Positions 1-6,171 of a stretch of DNA of 12,985 nucleotides are shown piece by piece. This DNA comes from an uncultured Microbacteriaceae bacterium. GTDB lineage: Bacteria; Actinomycetota; Actinomycetes; Actinomycetales; Microbacteriaceae. The notes below the pieces were generated by a model, which saw only the letters and a program-made list of their open reading frames with translations, was not told the DNA's origin and did not search any database. Position numbers and translations under genes: made by a program. How positions within the stretch are numbered: the stretch's first letter is position 1; every line of letters starts with the position of its first letter. The stretch is taken from contig CALBMG010000269.1 of assembly GCA_937896185.1 (NCBI GenBank), positions 1 through 12,985 on the forward strand, written 5' to 3'.

Positions 1-967
1 CCTTGCGCTTCGCGTCGCGCGTGATGGTCACCTGGCTCCCGAGCCACACCATCTGCCCGCACTCCTTGGCGGTGTCCTTGATCAGCGCGGTGACGCCTGC
101 GAGGACGCGCTCTTGCGTCTCTTCGTTGCGACCCTTCGCGGCCATGCGGAGCAGCTGCGCGTAGTCGATCAGCACCACGCGGGCCCCGCACTCGATCGCT
201 GCGCTGCGCATGGTCTGGCAGATGGCCTCCGCGTCGGCGCCGTGCTCGACCACGGCGCGCTGAAGGTCGACGATGTTTGCGGGTTCGAGGGGGTTGGCCT
301 CGTGGTTGGGGAAGTTTCCGTCCAACTCGAAGTACATGGGGATAATTTCCAGCGGCAGTCCGGGAAGTCCGGCAGCGGTTTCGAGCACAGCGGGGACGGT
401 CATTCCGCCCATACCGTTACCCGCATCGACAACAACCGTGAGCGGACGGATGCCGTCCAGCGGTACGAGGGTGCGCAGGTACTGTGCGTAGTCAGCGAGC
501 ACGTCACGAGTCGATGCAGTGCCGGGGGTGTCGACGGACGTGATTCCGTCCGTAAGGTACACAATCGCACGGTCACGAATCGAGGCAAGTCCCGTGTCCA
601 GGCTGATTCCCTGAGCTCCGGCGCGGGACAGCTTGATGCCGTTGTATGCGGCGGGGTTGTGCGATGCGGTGAACATGGCCGAGGGTGCGTTCAGCGTTCC
701 CGAGGCGTAGTACGACATGTCGGTCGAGCACAATCCGATGTTGATGACGTTGGCACCACGAGCAGTCGCGCCTGCAATGAACGCGTCAACAAATCCAGGC
801 GAGGAGTCGCGCATGTCGTGGCCGACGATGACGGATGAACCCGCGGCACCGACCTCGTCGACGAAACCTGCGGCGAGCGCGGCAACCACGTCGGTGGTCA
901 GCTCGGATCCCACGAGGCCTCGAATGTCGTAGGTTTTCACAAAACGTGTCAGATCGGGAAATGTCAT
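1..967 (-). CDS. manB: Phosphomannomutase/phosphoglucomutase ManB, N-terminal part, fused in frame to foreign sequence at the window edge
   Basis: This is an alpha-D-phosphohexomutase that interconverts mannose-6-phosphate and mannose-1-phosphate for GDP-mannose synthesis in the cytosol. The ATG at 967 is preceded by GGAAGG (975-980) at 7 nt. The protein starts MTFPDLTRFVKTYDIRG. The catalytic phosphoserine loop TASHNP has its serine at residue 102, and VVVDAGNGMGG and ELDGNFPNHEANPLEPAN follow as expected for the family. Residues up to about 245 (position ~233) are good ManB. The next expected element is the metal loop DGDADR, but the frame continues instead as EAICQTMRSAAIECGARV and an ATPase core up to the window edge (see the entry at 2-232). 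The ManB identity is secure. The protein as read cannot be a working mutase, because the metal-binding, sugar-binding and C-terminal domains are absent. The start lies 4 nt after the DUF3499 stop, so the two are co-transcribed. Confidence 0.85.
   Translation of the reverse strand, partial: MTFPDLTRFVKTYDIRGLVGSELTTDVVAALAAGFVDEVGAAGSSVIVGHDMRDSSPGFVDAFIAGATARGANVINIGLCSTDMSYYASGTLNAPSAMFTASHNPAAYNGIKLSRAGAQGISLDTGLASIRDRAIVYLTDGITSVDTPGTASTRDVLADYAQYLRTLVPLDGIRPLTVVVDAGNGMGGMTVPAVLETAAGLPGLPLEIIPMYFELDGNFPNHEANPLEPANIVDLQRAVVEHGADAEAICQTMRSAAIECGARVVLIDYAQLLRMAAKGRNEETQERVLAGVTALIKDTAKECGQMVWLGSQVTITRDAKRK
2..232 (-). other. DnaB/RecA-fold helicase-like segment joined in frame to manB
   Basis: In the same reading frame as manB, about 77 codons (residues 246-322 of the combined frame) have no ManB character. 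They resemble the core of a DnaB-type replicative helicase. A hydrophobic strand ends in Walker B, VVLIDYAQLL (Asp at residue 268). A charged stretch RNEETQERV follows, then a helix TALIKDTAKECGQ, and then the strand MVWLGSQVTITR, whose SQ (residues 311-312) matches the LSQLnR motif of DnaB. Walker A would lie in the N-terminal part of such a protein and is missing here. The fold assignment rests on motif order. Whether the source is phage, plasmid or chromosomal cannot be told. It is most likely the result of a misjoined assembly. Confidence 0.65.
225..241. other. Probable chimeric junction inside manB
   Basis: On the minus strand the protein follows ManB through DLQRAVVEHGAD and then switches abruptly. 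The last ManB-like codon is at 233-235. The local sequence is GC-rich and repetitive (GCGTCGGCGCCG around 231-242), which would favour either microhomology-mediated recombination or a false assembly overlap. The frame is preserved across the join, so no stop codon reveals it. The exact breakpoint cannot be fixed to better than about 10 bp by eye. Confidence 0.6.
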
Positions 968-971
968 CGGG

Positions 972-1181
972 TTACCTTCCATCCAGTGCGTCACGGTAGC
1001 GAACAAGTTCCCAGCCCTGTGGTGGCACCCAGCGCAGCGCGTGCGCGGCACACATGTCGTGTCCCAGGGCGGTTGCCTCGGGGCTGAGGGGGCCAATCAC
1101 TGCGACTAGTGTTTCGTAATCGTAGGTCAGTGTGTGAGCCGCTTCCGCGGGACACAGGGCCATGTTGCACGTTCGTGACAT
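972..1181 (-). CDS. DUF3499 family small zinc-ribbon-like protein
   Basis: This 69-residue protein belongs to the DUF3499 family of actinobacteria, which sits next to manB and a zincin-like gene in many genomes. Cys5, Cys10, Cys44 and His47 form a plausible zinc-binding set. The central part TLTYDYETLVAVIGPLSPE and the C-terminal AAHALRWVPPQGWELVR are the family hallmarks. The biochemical function is unknown. The ATG at 1181 is preceded by a TAGCCT hexamer ending 7 nt upstream and has no clear Shine-Dalgarno sequence, so the mRNA may be leaderless. The stop lies 4 nt from the manB start, and the manB ribosome-binding site overlaps the end of this gene. The start is divergent from the zincin-like gene at 1224. 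Confidence 0.85.
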   Translation of the reverse strand: MSRTCNMALCPAEAAHTLTYDYETLVAVIGPLSPEATALGHDMCAAHALRWVPPQGWELVRYRDALDGR

Positions 1182-1188
1182 TGGTTCA

Positions 1189-1194
1189 AGGCTA
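1189..1194 (-). promoter_or_regulatory. -10 element for DUF3499-manB, leaderless type
   Basis: The minus strand reads TAGCCT, followed by 7 nt (TGAACCA) and the ATG of DUF3499. The TAnnnT box at this spacing is the usual arrangement for leaderless actinobacterial transcripts, which would start at or within a base or so of the ATG. No convincing -35 hexamer is visible. At the 17-nt spacing, its place is occupied by the opposing gene's -10 box. Confidence 0.45.
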
Positions 1195-1211
1195 CCCCAT
1201 GGGCCTGTTGT

Positions 1212-1217
1212 TAGGCT
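1212..1217 (+). promoter_or_regulatory. -10 element for the zincin-like gene, leaderless type
   Basis: The plus strand reads TAGGCT, then 6 nt (GAGAAC), then the GTG start at 1224. The distance fits transcription starting at the start codon. The only Shine-Dalgarno-like sequence is a weak GAGA. The box faces the TAGCCT box of DUF3499 across exactly 17 bp. Confidence 0.45.
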
Positions 1218-1223
1218 GAGAAC

Positions 1224-1643
1224 GTGACCGATTCATCCGAACGTCGGGCCGGCCGTCATGGTCGAGGCCCCCGCAGCACGCCTCGTGGGCTGACGGCGAT
1301 TTCGAGGATGAACCGCAACAAAATGTTTGTCGATACCGCCCAAGACGTGATGCGGTATTTGATGGAAACCCGCCCCGATGTGATGAATGGGATTTCCGTC
1401 GATATGGCGCTGCTGCCTGTCGACGATGTACCGCTGGGTGGCGGCGGCCGTTGGACTGTAACCCCGGCGCGACGTCACGTGGTGTTGTATCGTCTTCCCA
1501 TCGAGCGGCTGACTCGTCTGCACCGTCAGGACGATTGGCACCGTCGCAACAATATCGAAACCACCGTTTTCGAGGCGATCGCTGAACTGGTGGGTGTTGA
1601 CCCCTACGACCTCGCTCCGGGCCGGTATTTTCCGCACGCCTAG
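1224..1643 (+). CDS. Zincin-like metallopeptidase-family protein (PF06262 type) lacking HExxH
   Basis: This 139-residue protein belongs to the actinobacterial 'metallopeptidase family' usually found beside DUF3499 and whiB2. It has a basic N-terminus with RHGRGPRST, a helix FVDTAQDVMRYLMETRP, a strand ISVDMALLPVDDVP, and VVLYRLPIERL, which is the strand where the family has its conserved Y/R-P-I segment. The C-terminal helix, which in catalytic members carries HExxHxxG, reads TTVFEAIAELVGVDP (residues 113-127). Both zinc-ligand histidines are missing, so the protein is probably not a protease. The GTG start at 1224 is supported by the upstream TAGGCT box. The stop codon TAG shares the palindrome CTAG (1640-1643) with the stop of the convergent DUF5719 gene. 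The specific role is unknown. Confidence 0.75.
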   Translation: MTDSSERRAGRHGRGPRSTPRGLTAISRMNRNKMFVDTAQDVMRYLMETRPDVMNGISVDMALLPVDDVPLGGGGRWTVTPARRHVVLYRLPIERLTRLHRQDDWHRRNNIETTVFEAIAELVGVDPYDLAPGRYFPHA

Positions 1644-3010
1644 CCGGTGAACACTGTCAGCGAGCTGACGCTTCCCGGTGCGGGAATCCCGCGGGTGATA
1701 GCAATGCCCTTAGGTGCCGTGATCAGGTGCGCGACCGTCACTTGCCCCGTCGAGGTCACAACCCAGACGCCGACCGCAGTGTCAACGGTGGCCGAGGCGG
1801 ACGGTGCAATTTCCGTGGTGATGTCGCCAGCGGGACCCTGGACCGTCACCGAGACGGTGTCGCCGGTGGGGTTGTAGACGACCAACTGACCGGCTGTTGG
1901 TGCGACGACAGCGACGGCTCCCGTGAATGGTTGTGCCGCGGACGCCCAGGCGTGATCGGCGTGTTTCGACTTAGCGTCATAGCTCGCGACGCGCATTCCT
2001 GCGACAAACGGGACTTCCGACATCACGGAAACCGAATAGTTTCCCGCCGGAATTTCGTCGACGGTGATTTCGATGACTCGCCCGGGAACGGCCTCGACTG
2101 TGGTGTCGATCACCTCACCGATCCCGAGATGCGTGAGGCGCATAGACAGTGTCGCACCGGTGTCACCGGGAATCATGGCACGCAGTACCGTCTCCATGTC
2201 GGCAAAATCGGGGTCGGAGCGCAGCGGGCCGATGACGTCTTCGCTCGCGACTCGGATGACGGGGAAATATGCCGATGTTGCGGCGGTGTTGCTCGCGGTG
2301 ACCCTGTCGAGGCCCCCGGCAATGAGCCCACGGACGACCGAGGTCTGCAACACAGACCACACCGGTGCACCGTTGCTGGTCACATGCACGACGGGCGACA
2401 GCTCGCCGGGCGCGAAGCCCGCGACGGACAGCACACGTTGCGAGAGCGCGGGAACAACGAGCCCCTTCGAACCGGGGGCTTCGATGGCACCGTCGGTTCC
2501 CCAGATTTCGACGTCGATGGTGGCGTCAACATCGCTTCCGTTGGTGATGACGAGAACTGTTTCACGGCCCAGGCTGGTATCGCCCCCGACAAGCCACGCG
2601 TCGTTGAGCGGGTCGCCACATTCTGCGGCCAACACCCCGCGGATGTCATCGGAATTGCGGGTAGTCATTTCGGTGGCAGCCACGAGCTGCGGCGCCTCGG
2701 TGAGGGCAATCACGGAACCGCTGTCGCCCTGTTCTCCGGTGAGCTGCGCGACGAGTTTTCCGTTGCCGATCACGGGTTCACTGTTGGTCAACAGGGTCAG
2801 GTCTGCCTGCTCGCCAACAAAGTCATAGACGCCACCCGCACACACAAGGTTGCGCTGCACCGCCGAGGGCTGAATCTGGAAAGCCGAGTTGGGTGTGGTC
2901 ACGGTCACGGCGGCGGGCATAACGAGGCTCGCCCCGACCGCTGCGGCAACGATCGCTGTTCCGATTCCGGTCATCACGATTCGACGGGTATTACTGGGCA
3001 TCGTCGTCAC
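1640..3010 (-). CDS. DUF5719 family secreted or membrane-anchored protein
   Basis: This protein has 456 residues from a GTG at 3010. An ATG at 3001 would give 453 and is equally possible. GGAAG lies only 3 nt before the GTG and 12 nt before the ATG, so spacing does not settle it. Residues ~11-35 (IVMTGIGTAIVAAAVGASLVM) form a signal anchor or uncleaved signal peptide. The rest is a beta-rich extracytoplasmic region. The DUF5719 signature is ECGDPLNDAWLVGGDTSLGR (130-149) followed by VLVITNGSDVDATIDVEIWG. Cys57 and Cys131 are the only cysteines and could form a disulfide. The gene overlaps the 3' end of the upstream glycosyltransferase gene by 11-20 nt, which suggests translational coupling and a shared task at the envelope. 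The biochemical role is unknown. Confidence 0.8.
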   Translation of the reverse strand: MTTMPSNTRRIVMTGIGTAIVAAAVGASLVMPAAVTVTTPNSAFQIQPSAVQRNLVCAGGVYDFVGEQADLTLLTNSEPVIGNGKLVAQLTGEQGDSGSVIALTEAPQLVAATEMTTRNSDDIRGVLAAECGDPLNDAWLVGGDTSLGRETVLVITNGSDVDATIDVEIWGTDGAIEAPGSKGLVVPALSQRVLSVAGFAPGELSPVVHVTSNGAPVWSVLQTSVVRGLIAGGLDRVTASNTAATSAYFPVIRVASEDVIGPLRSDPDFADMETVLRAMIPGDTGATLSMRLTHLGIGEVIDTTVEAVPGRVIEITVDEIPAGNYSVSVMSEVPFVAGMRVASYDAKSKHADHAWASAAQPFTGAVAVVAPTAGQLVVYNPTGDTVSVTVQGPAGDITTEIAPSASATVDTAVGVWVVTSTGQVTVAHLITAPKGIAITRGIPAPGSVSSLTVFTG

Positions 3011-5714
3011 CCGCTTCCGTGGCGGTCAACACTTCGTCGTCGTCGGTGTGACGGCGTCGGCGCAGTGTCGTGGGAATCCCTGCTACAAGAGCCATAGCGA
3101 CAGTCACGGCGAGCCCCAGCAGATAGCCGGGCGTGCGGTGTGGATCAGCGGCGACGGCCACGGATTCACCGTCAACCGCCCACAGCACACCGGTATCCGT
3201 TGCGCCCACCGACACGAGTGCCGAATGCGAGTTGATGCTGGACACGGCGTTATGGTGCGGGGATGCGATGAGGACAACAAAGTCGATGCCCAGGTCGGCA
3301 AACGCGGCGGCTTCATCGAATCCGCTGTCAACGACGAGGTTCGCCGCGAGTTCTGCGAGCCTCTGCTCGTTCGGTCCAGCGGACTGTCGTGTCGTTGCCG
3401 AGGCCGGCCAGTCCAGCAGGGTGACTCCGGATCCGCGCTGGATTTCGGCGCGATATCCGTCGTCCAGCGGTGTGATGATGAGGGTTCCGCCCGCACGGTT
3501 GTCCGATGTTTCAGCGTCGATGTAGGCGGGGAGCGTGCGCGCGGCGGACGGCGTCACCGAGGTTTCGGATCGCAGTACGGCTGTGGCGGGGGCGGCTGCG
3601 AGTGCGCATATTGCCACGACGATGACAGCGCCCATGCTGGCGCGGAACTTCGGTGCGCGCGCGATGGCTGTCGCGGCTCCCACCAGAAGAGCCCACCAGA
3701 CGACGTCGACGAGCGTGCCTGAATAAATCCCCACCGAGGTTTCGCCGATTCGGGTGAGGGTCCATCCGAGTGTCTGCGCGGCGACGGTTACGGCGATTGC
3801 AGCTGCAGCCAACGCGATGAACAGCCGAGCAGAGGCGGTGAGCGCCAGTCCGACGAGGGTCACCACGGCAAGCGCAGCAGCGATCCCCCACGCGATGATC
3901 TGCGCGGTGGCGTCGGGAATAAACGGAATGTGGGCGGGCTGTGCGGTGAGCCCCAAGAGGTTCAGGGCCGACTGCGTGGCCGAGGGGACGGGCACGCCGC
4001 GGTCAGCGAAATACGTCAATGGAGAGTCCGAGCCAAAGGTTTCAAGAATTCGGGGCCACTCCAACGCGAGGCCGGGCGCCAAAGCCAACAGCACCGCGGG
4101 TGAGGCAGGCTTGGCCAGGGCGCGGTACACGACCAACAGAATCACGATGGGGGCGAGAACAGGCGCTGACGACCACACCACCGCGGCGGAAATCGCCAGC
4201 CAGCCCGCCGACACCGCGGTCCGACCCATCGCCGTGCGGAACACGATGGGCAGAGCAATGTGGGCGATGACGGCAGAAATTCGTCCCTCGGACAGTGCGA
4301 GGTGCAGTCCGGGGATCACGGCCCATCCACCAGCGATCAGCAGGGCGACAGCGGGGCGGGTTACGACGGCACCCGCGCCCAACCAACCGGTGACAAATGA
4401 CAGTGGGACGGCGAGAACCATGACAGCAACAATCGCCGAGTTGGGGTTCCACCAGGTCACTGCCCCGATACCCGCAAGCACTGCGGTGAATCCGTCGGGT
4501 GCACCGGTGAAGCCCGCGGTAATGCTGTGTGCGGTGGCTCCGACCTCGGACCACAGTCCCGCGAAGTCGGTGGGCATCGGTCGCATGCCGCCGCCCACGA
4601 GAGCAGGCGCCCCCAGCCACGGACCCGACAGCACAATGCCGCCGACAGTTGCCAGAGCAGCAAACCACCAGAAGGCGGCACCGAACGGAAGATAGGCCTG
4701 CGCAGCACCGGATTCAGATCGGGCCAATTCTGCGTCGCGTTCCAGCGCACGGCGGCGACGCATTTCAGCTGGCGAAACGAGCAGCCGGGCATACGAGACA
4801 CGAGTGCCCGACCGCGCGAGGCGTGATTGGGCTCGCAGGATTGCGGCGGTGGCGAAAATTCCGGAGAACGTGCCGGCGAACGAGGCCGCGGCATGTGCTG
4901 TCTTTCGGACAAGTTGGGCAGAAAGCAACACCACAGCACTGAACAACAGCCACAGGGCGTGAAGCGGCAACACAATTTTGCCGCCGTGCACGAGTCGACG
5001 GTAGGCCAGCGCTCGTGATTCTTCCCGGGCGATTCGCGCGGCGGATACGTCCCCGAGGTACGCTTCGGTGGATTCGTGGCTGACCGTGATCACGGCAGAC
5101 GGCACGACCTCAATACGATATCCGTGGCCGCGTACACGAATTCCGAAATCCAGTGCAGCATCGGTGGCATCAAGCGCCGAGTCGAATCCGCCGACAGCAT
5201 CCCACGCTTCGCGGCGGACCAGCATTCCTGCTTCACCCACGGCGAGAACATCGCTGACTCGGTCGTACTGGGCCTGGTCGAGTTCGTGCTCTGCGAGGTG
5301 AACGGCGACGCCCGTTCGGGACATTGATTCGCCAAATTCGCGAATAAAAGCGGGCCGATCGGCGTCCATCTGTTTGGGGCCGACGGCGCCGACCGACGGG
5401 CTGGCGTCGATTACGGCACGCAGGTTCGCCAGCGCAGTTCTCGCGGGGACAGTGTCGTCGCGCAGAATCCACACCAGGCTGCTGGCATCGTCGGTGAGCA
5501 CGGTTGCGACCGCGTCGCCCAAACCACCGGTCACGGAAACCGTCCGATACCCGACGGGGATATCGATCTGACCGCCCGATGCATCGGCTACGACAATCGC
5601 GTCCGGTGCTACAGATTGGGTGCGCAGGCTCTCGAGAACTTCGCCAAGTCGCTCACCCGATCGTCGACTGACGACGATCGCGGTGACGGAGACGGTGAGA
5701 GCCCGGCTAGTCAC
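2991..5714 (-). CDS. Large membrane glycosyltransferase, GT2 N-domain with polytopic C-terminal part
   Basis: The protein has 907 residues. Residues ~8-215 form a GT-A fold family 2 domain: VTAIVVSRRSGERLGEVLESL, the nucleotide region IVVADASG, the DxD-position motif LRDDT (Asp86-Asp87), and the acceptor-side GEAGMLVRREAWDAVGGFD. Residues ~247-268 and ~344-712 contain many hydrophobic segments, roughly ten or more. Residues ~716-862 form a probable extracytoplasmic domain including FADLGIDFVVLIA, which resembles the C-terminal domains of large polytopic sugar transferases. A last membrane segment (~863-884) is followed by RRRRH and an acidic tail. It probably transfers sugar to a lipid-linked or envelope acceptor. 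Donor and acceptor are unknown. The GTG start at 5714 lies 9 nt past the whiB stop with no clear Shine-Dalgarno sequence, so it depends on whiB transcription. It overlaps the DUF5719 gene. Confidence 0.85.
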   Translation of the reverse strand: MTSRALTVSVTAIVVSRRSGERLGEVLESLRTQSVAPDAIVVADASGGQIDIPVGYRTVSVTGGLGDAVATVLTDDASSLVWILRDDTVPARTALANLRAVIDASPSVGAVGPKQMDADRPAFIREFGESMSRTGVAVHLAEHELDQAQYDRVSDVLAVGEAGMLVRREAWDAVGGFDSALDATDAALDFGIRVRGHGYRIEVVPSAVITVSHESTEAYLGDVSAARIAREESRALAYRRLVHGGKIVLPLHALWLLFSAVVLLSAQLVRKTAHAAASFAGTFSGIFATAAILRAQSRLARSGTRVSYARLLVSPAEMRRRRALERDAELARSESGAAQAYLPFGAAFWWFAALATVGGIVLSGPWLGAPALVGGGMRPMPTDFAGLWSEVGATAHSITAGFTGAPDGFTAVLAGIGAVTWWNPNSAIVAVMVLAVPLSFVTGWLGAGAVVTRPAVALLIAGGWAVIPGLHLALSEGRISAVIAHIALPIVFRTAMGRTAVSAGWLAISAAVVWSSAPVLAPIVILLVVYRALAKPASPAVLLALAPGLALEWPRILETFGSDSPLTYFADRGVPVPSATQSALNLLGLTAQPAHIPFIPDATAQIIAWGIAAALAVVTLVGLALTASARLFIALAAAAIAVTVAAQTLGWTLTRIGETSVGIYSGTLVDVVWWALLVGAATAIARAPKFRASMGAVIVVAICALAAAPATAVLRSETSVTPSAARTLPAYIDAETSDNRAGGTLIITPLDDGYRAEIQRGSGVTLLDWPASATTRQSAGPNEQRLAELAANLVVDSGFDEAAAFADLGIDFVVLIASPHHNAVSSINSHSALVSVGATDTGVLWAVDGESVAVAADPHRTPGYLLGLAVTVAMALVAGIPTTLRRRRHTDDDEVLTATEAGDDDAQ

Positions 5715-5723
5715 GGGGACGGG

Positions 5724-6038
5724 TTACGCGCGACGGCGGAAACGGCGACGTTCGCGCTCGGACAGTCCACCCCAGATGCCGAAACGCTCATCGTTTTCCA
5801 GAGCGTATTCGAGGCACTCGCTCTTTACCGAGCATGAGCTGCAGATGCGCTTCGCGTCACGGGTTGATCCGCCCTTTTCGGGGAAGAATGCTTCGGGGTC
5901 GGTCTGAGAGCAGAGTGCGTCTGCCTGCCAGGCCAAGGGGTTGTCGTCGCCGACGGTACCGTTCGAAACTCCCGGAACTCCCAGTGTGATGGGGTCGACA
6001 AACCAGTTCTCCGGAACGTTGTTACGGTACTCAGTCAT
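5724..6038 (-). CDS. whiB2: WhiB-family transcriptional regulator, WhiB2/WhmD type
   Basis: This 104-residue iron-sulfur DNA-associated regulator has the four cluster cysteines Cys43, Cys66, Cys69 and Cys75 in the pattern C-x22-C-x2-C-x5-C. The tryptophan-glycine turn is GIWGGLSERERR (87-98), and the C-terminus is basic (RRRFRRRA). The segments TDPEAFFPEKGGSTRDAKRI and CLEYALENDERFGIWGG are nearly those of WhmD/WhiB2, which is essential for septation in mycobacteria and related to streptomycete WhiB. WhiB proteins bind the sigma-70 region of RNA polymerase. Position 6038 ATG has AGGA 8 nt upstream. A sigma70-type promoter lies in the 133-bp gap upstream. It is the first gene of the whiB-GT-DUF5719 unit. 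Confidence 0.93.
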   Translation of the reverse strand: MTEYRNNVPENWFVDPITLGVPGVSNGTVGDDNPLAWQADALCSQTDPEAFFPEKGGSTRDAKRICSSCSVKSECLEYALENDERFGIWGGLSERERRRFRRRA

Positions 6039-6077
6039 TGGCGTAGTCCTGTCGAATCGGTGGGGCGTACGGTTCTA

Positions 6078-6106
6078 ATTACACCCGTGTTATTCGGTTT
6101 CGTCAA
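6078..6106 (-). promoter_or_regulatory. Sigma70-type promoter of whiB
   Basis: On the minus strand a -35 TTGACG (6106-6101) is separated by 17 nt from a -10 TGTAAT (6083-6078). Each differs from the housekeeping consensus by one base. The predicted start near 6071 gives a leader of about 33 nt that carries the AGGA ribosome-binding site of whiB. This is the only promoter in the window with both hexamers near consensus. Confidence 0.6.
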
Positions 6107-6131
6107 GTCCGATTTTGGGTCGCGCGTGGCG

Positions 6132-6153
6132 GATGTTCGCAAGAGCGAACATC
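6132..6153. repeat. Perfect 9-bp inverted repeat between manA and whiB
   Basis: GATGTTCGC, a 4-nt loop AAGA, then GCGAACATC. In RNA from either strand it makes a stable hairpin. It lies 19 bp past the manA stop and could end manA transcription, though no U-tract follows it on the minus strand. It could instead be a protein-binding site upstream of whiB. Confidence 0.55.
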
Positions 6154-6160
6154 GGTTCGA
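6145..6160. promoter_or_regulatory. SOS-box-like palindrome (possible LexA site)
   Basis: CGAAC-ATCG-GTTCG (6146-6159), extended by A at 6160, matches the actinobacterial LexA core TCGAAC-N4-GTTCGA at 11 of 12 fixed positions. Its left half is shared with the hairpin at 6132-6153. It lies about 40 bp upstream of the whiB -35 box, not over the promoter, so repression by LexA from here is not obvious. It may be coincidental. Confidence 0.3.
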
Positions 6161-6171
6161 TTTGAGAAAAA

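Noticed and set aside
113..838. Long plus-strand open frame (241 codons) opposite manB
   Set aside because: It is antisense to the clear ManB frame, has no recognisable domain, and runs through both the ManB part and the helicase-like part. It is a by-product of GC-rich codon bias.
1..967. A genuine bifunctional mutase-helicase
   Set aside because: The join removes the mutase metal site and the helicase segment lacks Walker A, so neither half could work. A functional fusion would keep at least one domain whole.
1727..3097. Plus-strand open frame of 456 codons opposite DUF5719
   Set aside because: The composition is rich in Arg, Gly, His and Asp with no hydrophobic core or motif. The minus-strand protein has a signal anchor and the DUF5719 signature.
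3754..4695. Plus-strand open frame of 313 codons inside the glycosyltransferase gene
   Set aside because: It is an Ala/Thr/Pro-rich shadow of the hydrophobic membrane region on the other strand, without a start context or family resemblance.
6132..6153. The hairpin itself as a LexA site
   Set aside because: Its halves are in the order GTTCGC-N4-GCGAAC, the reverse of the SOS arrangement. Only the overlapping CGAAC-N4-GTTCG at 6146-6159 has the right order.
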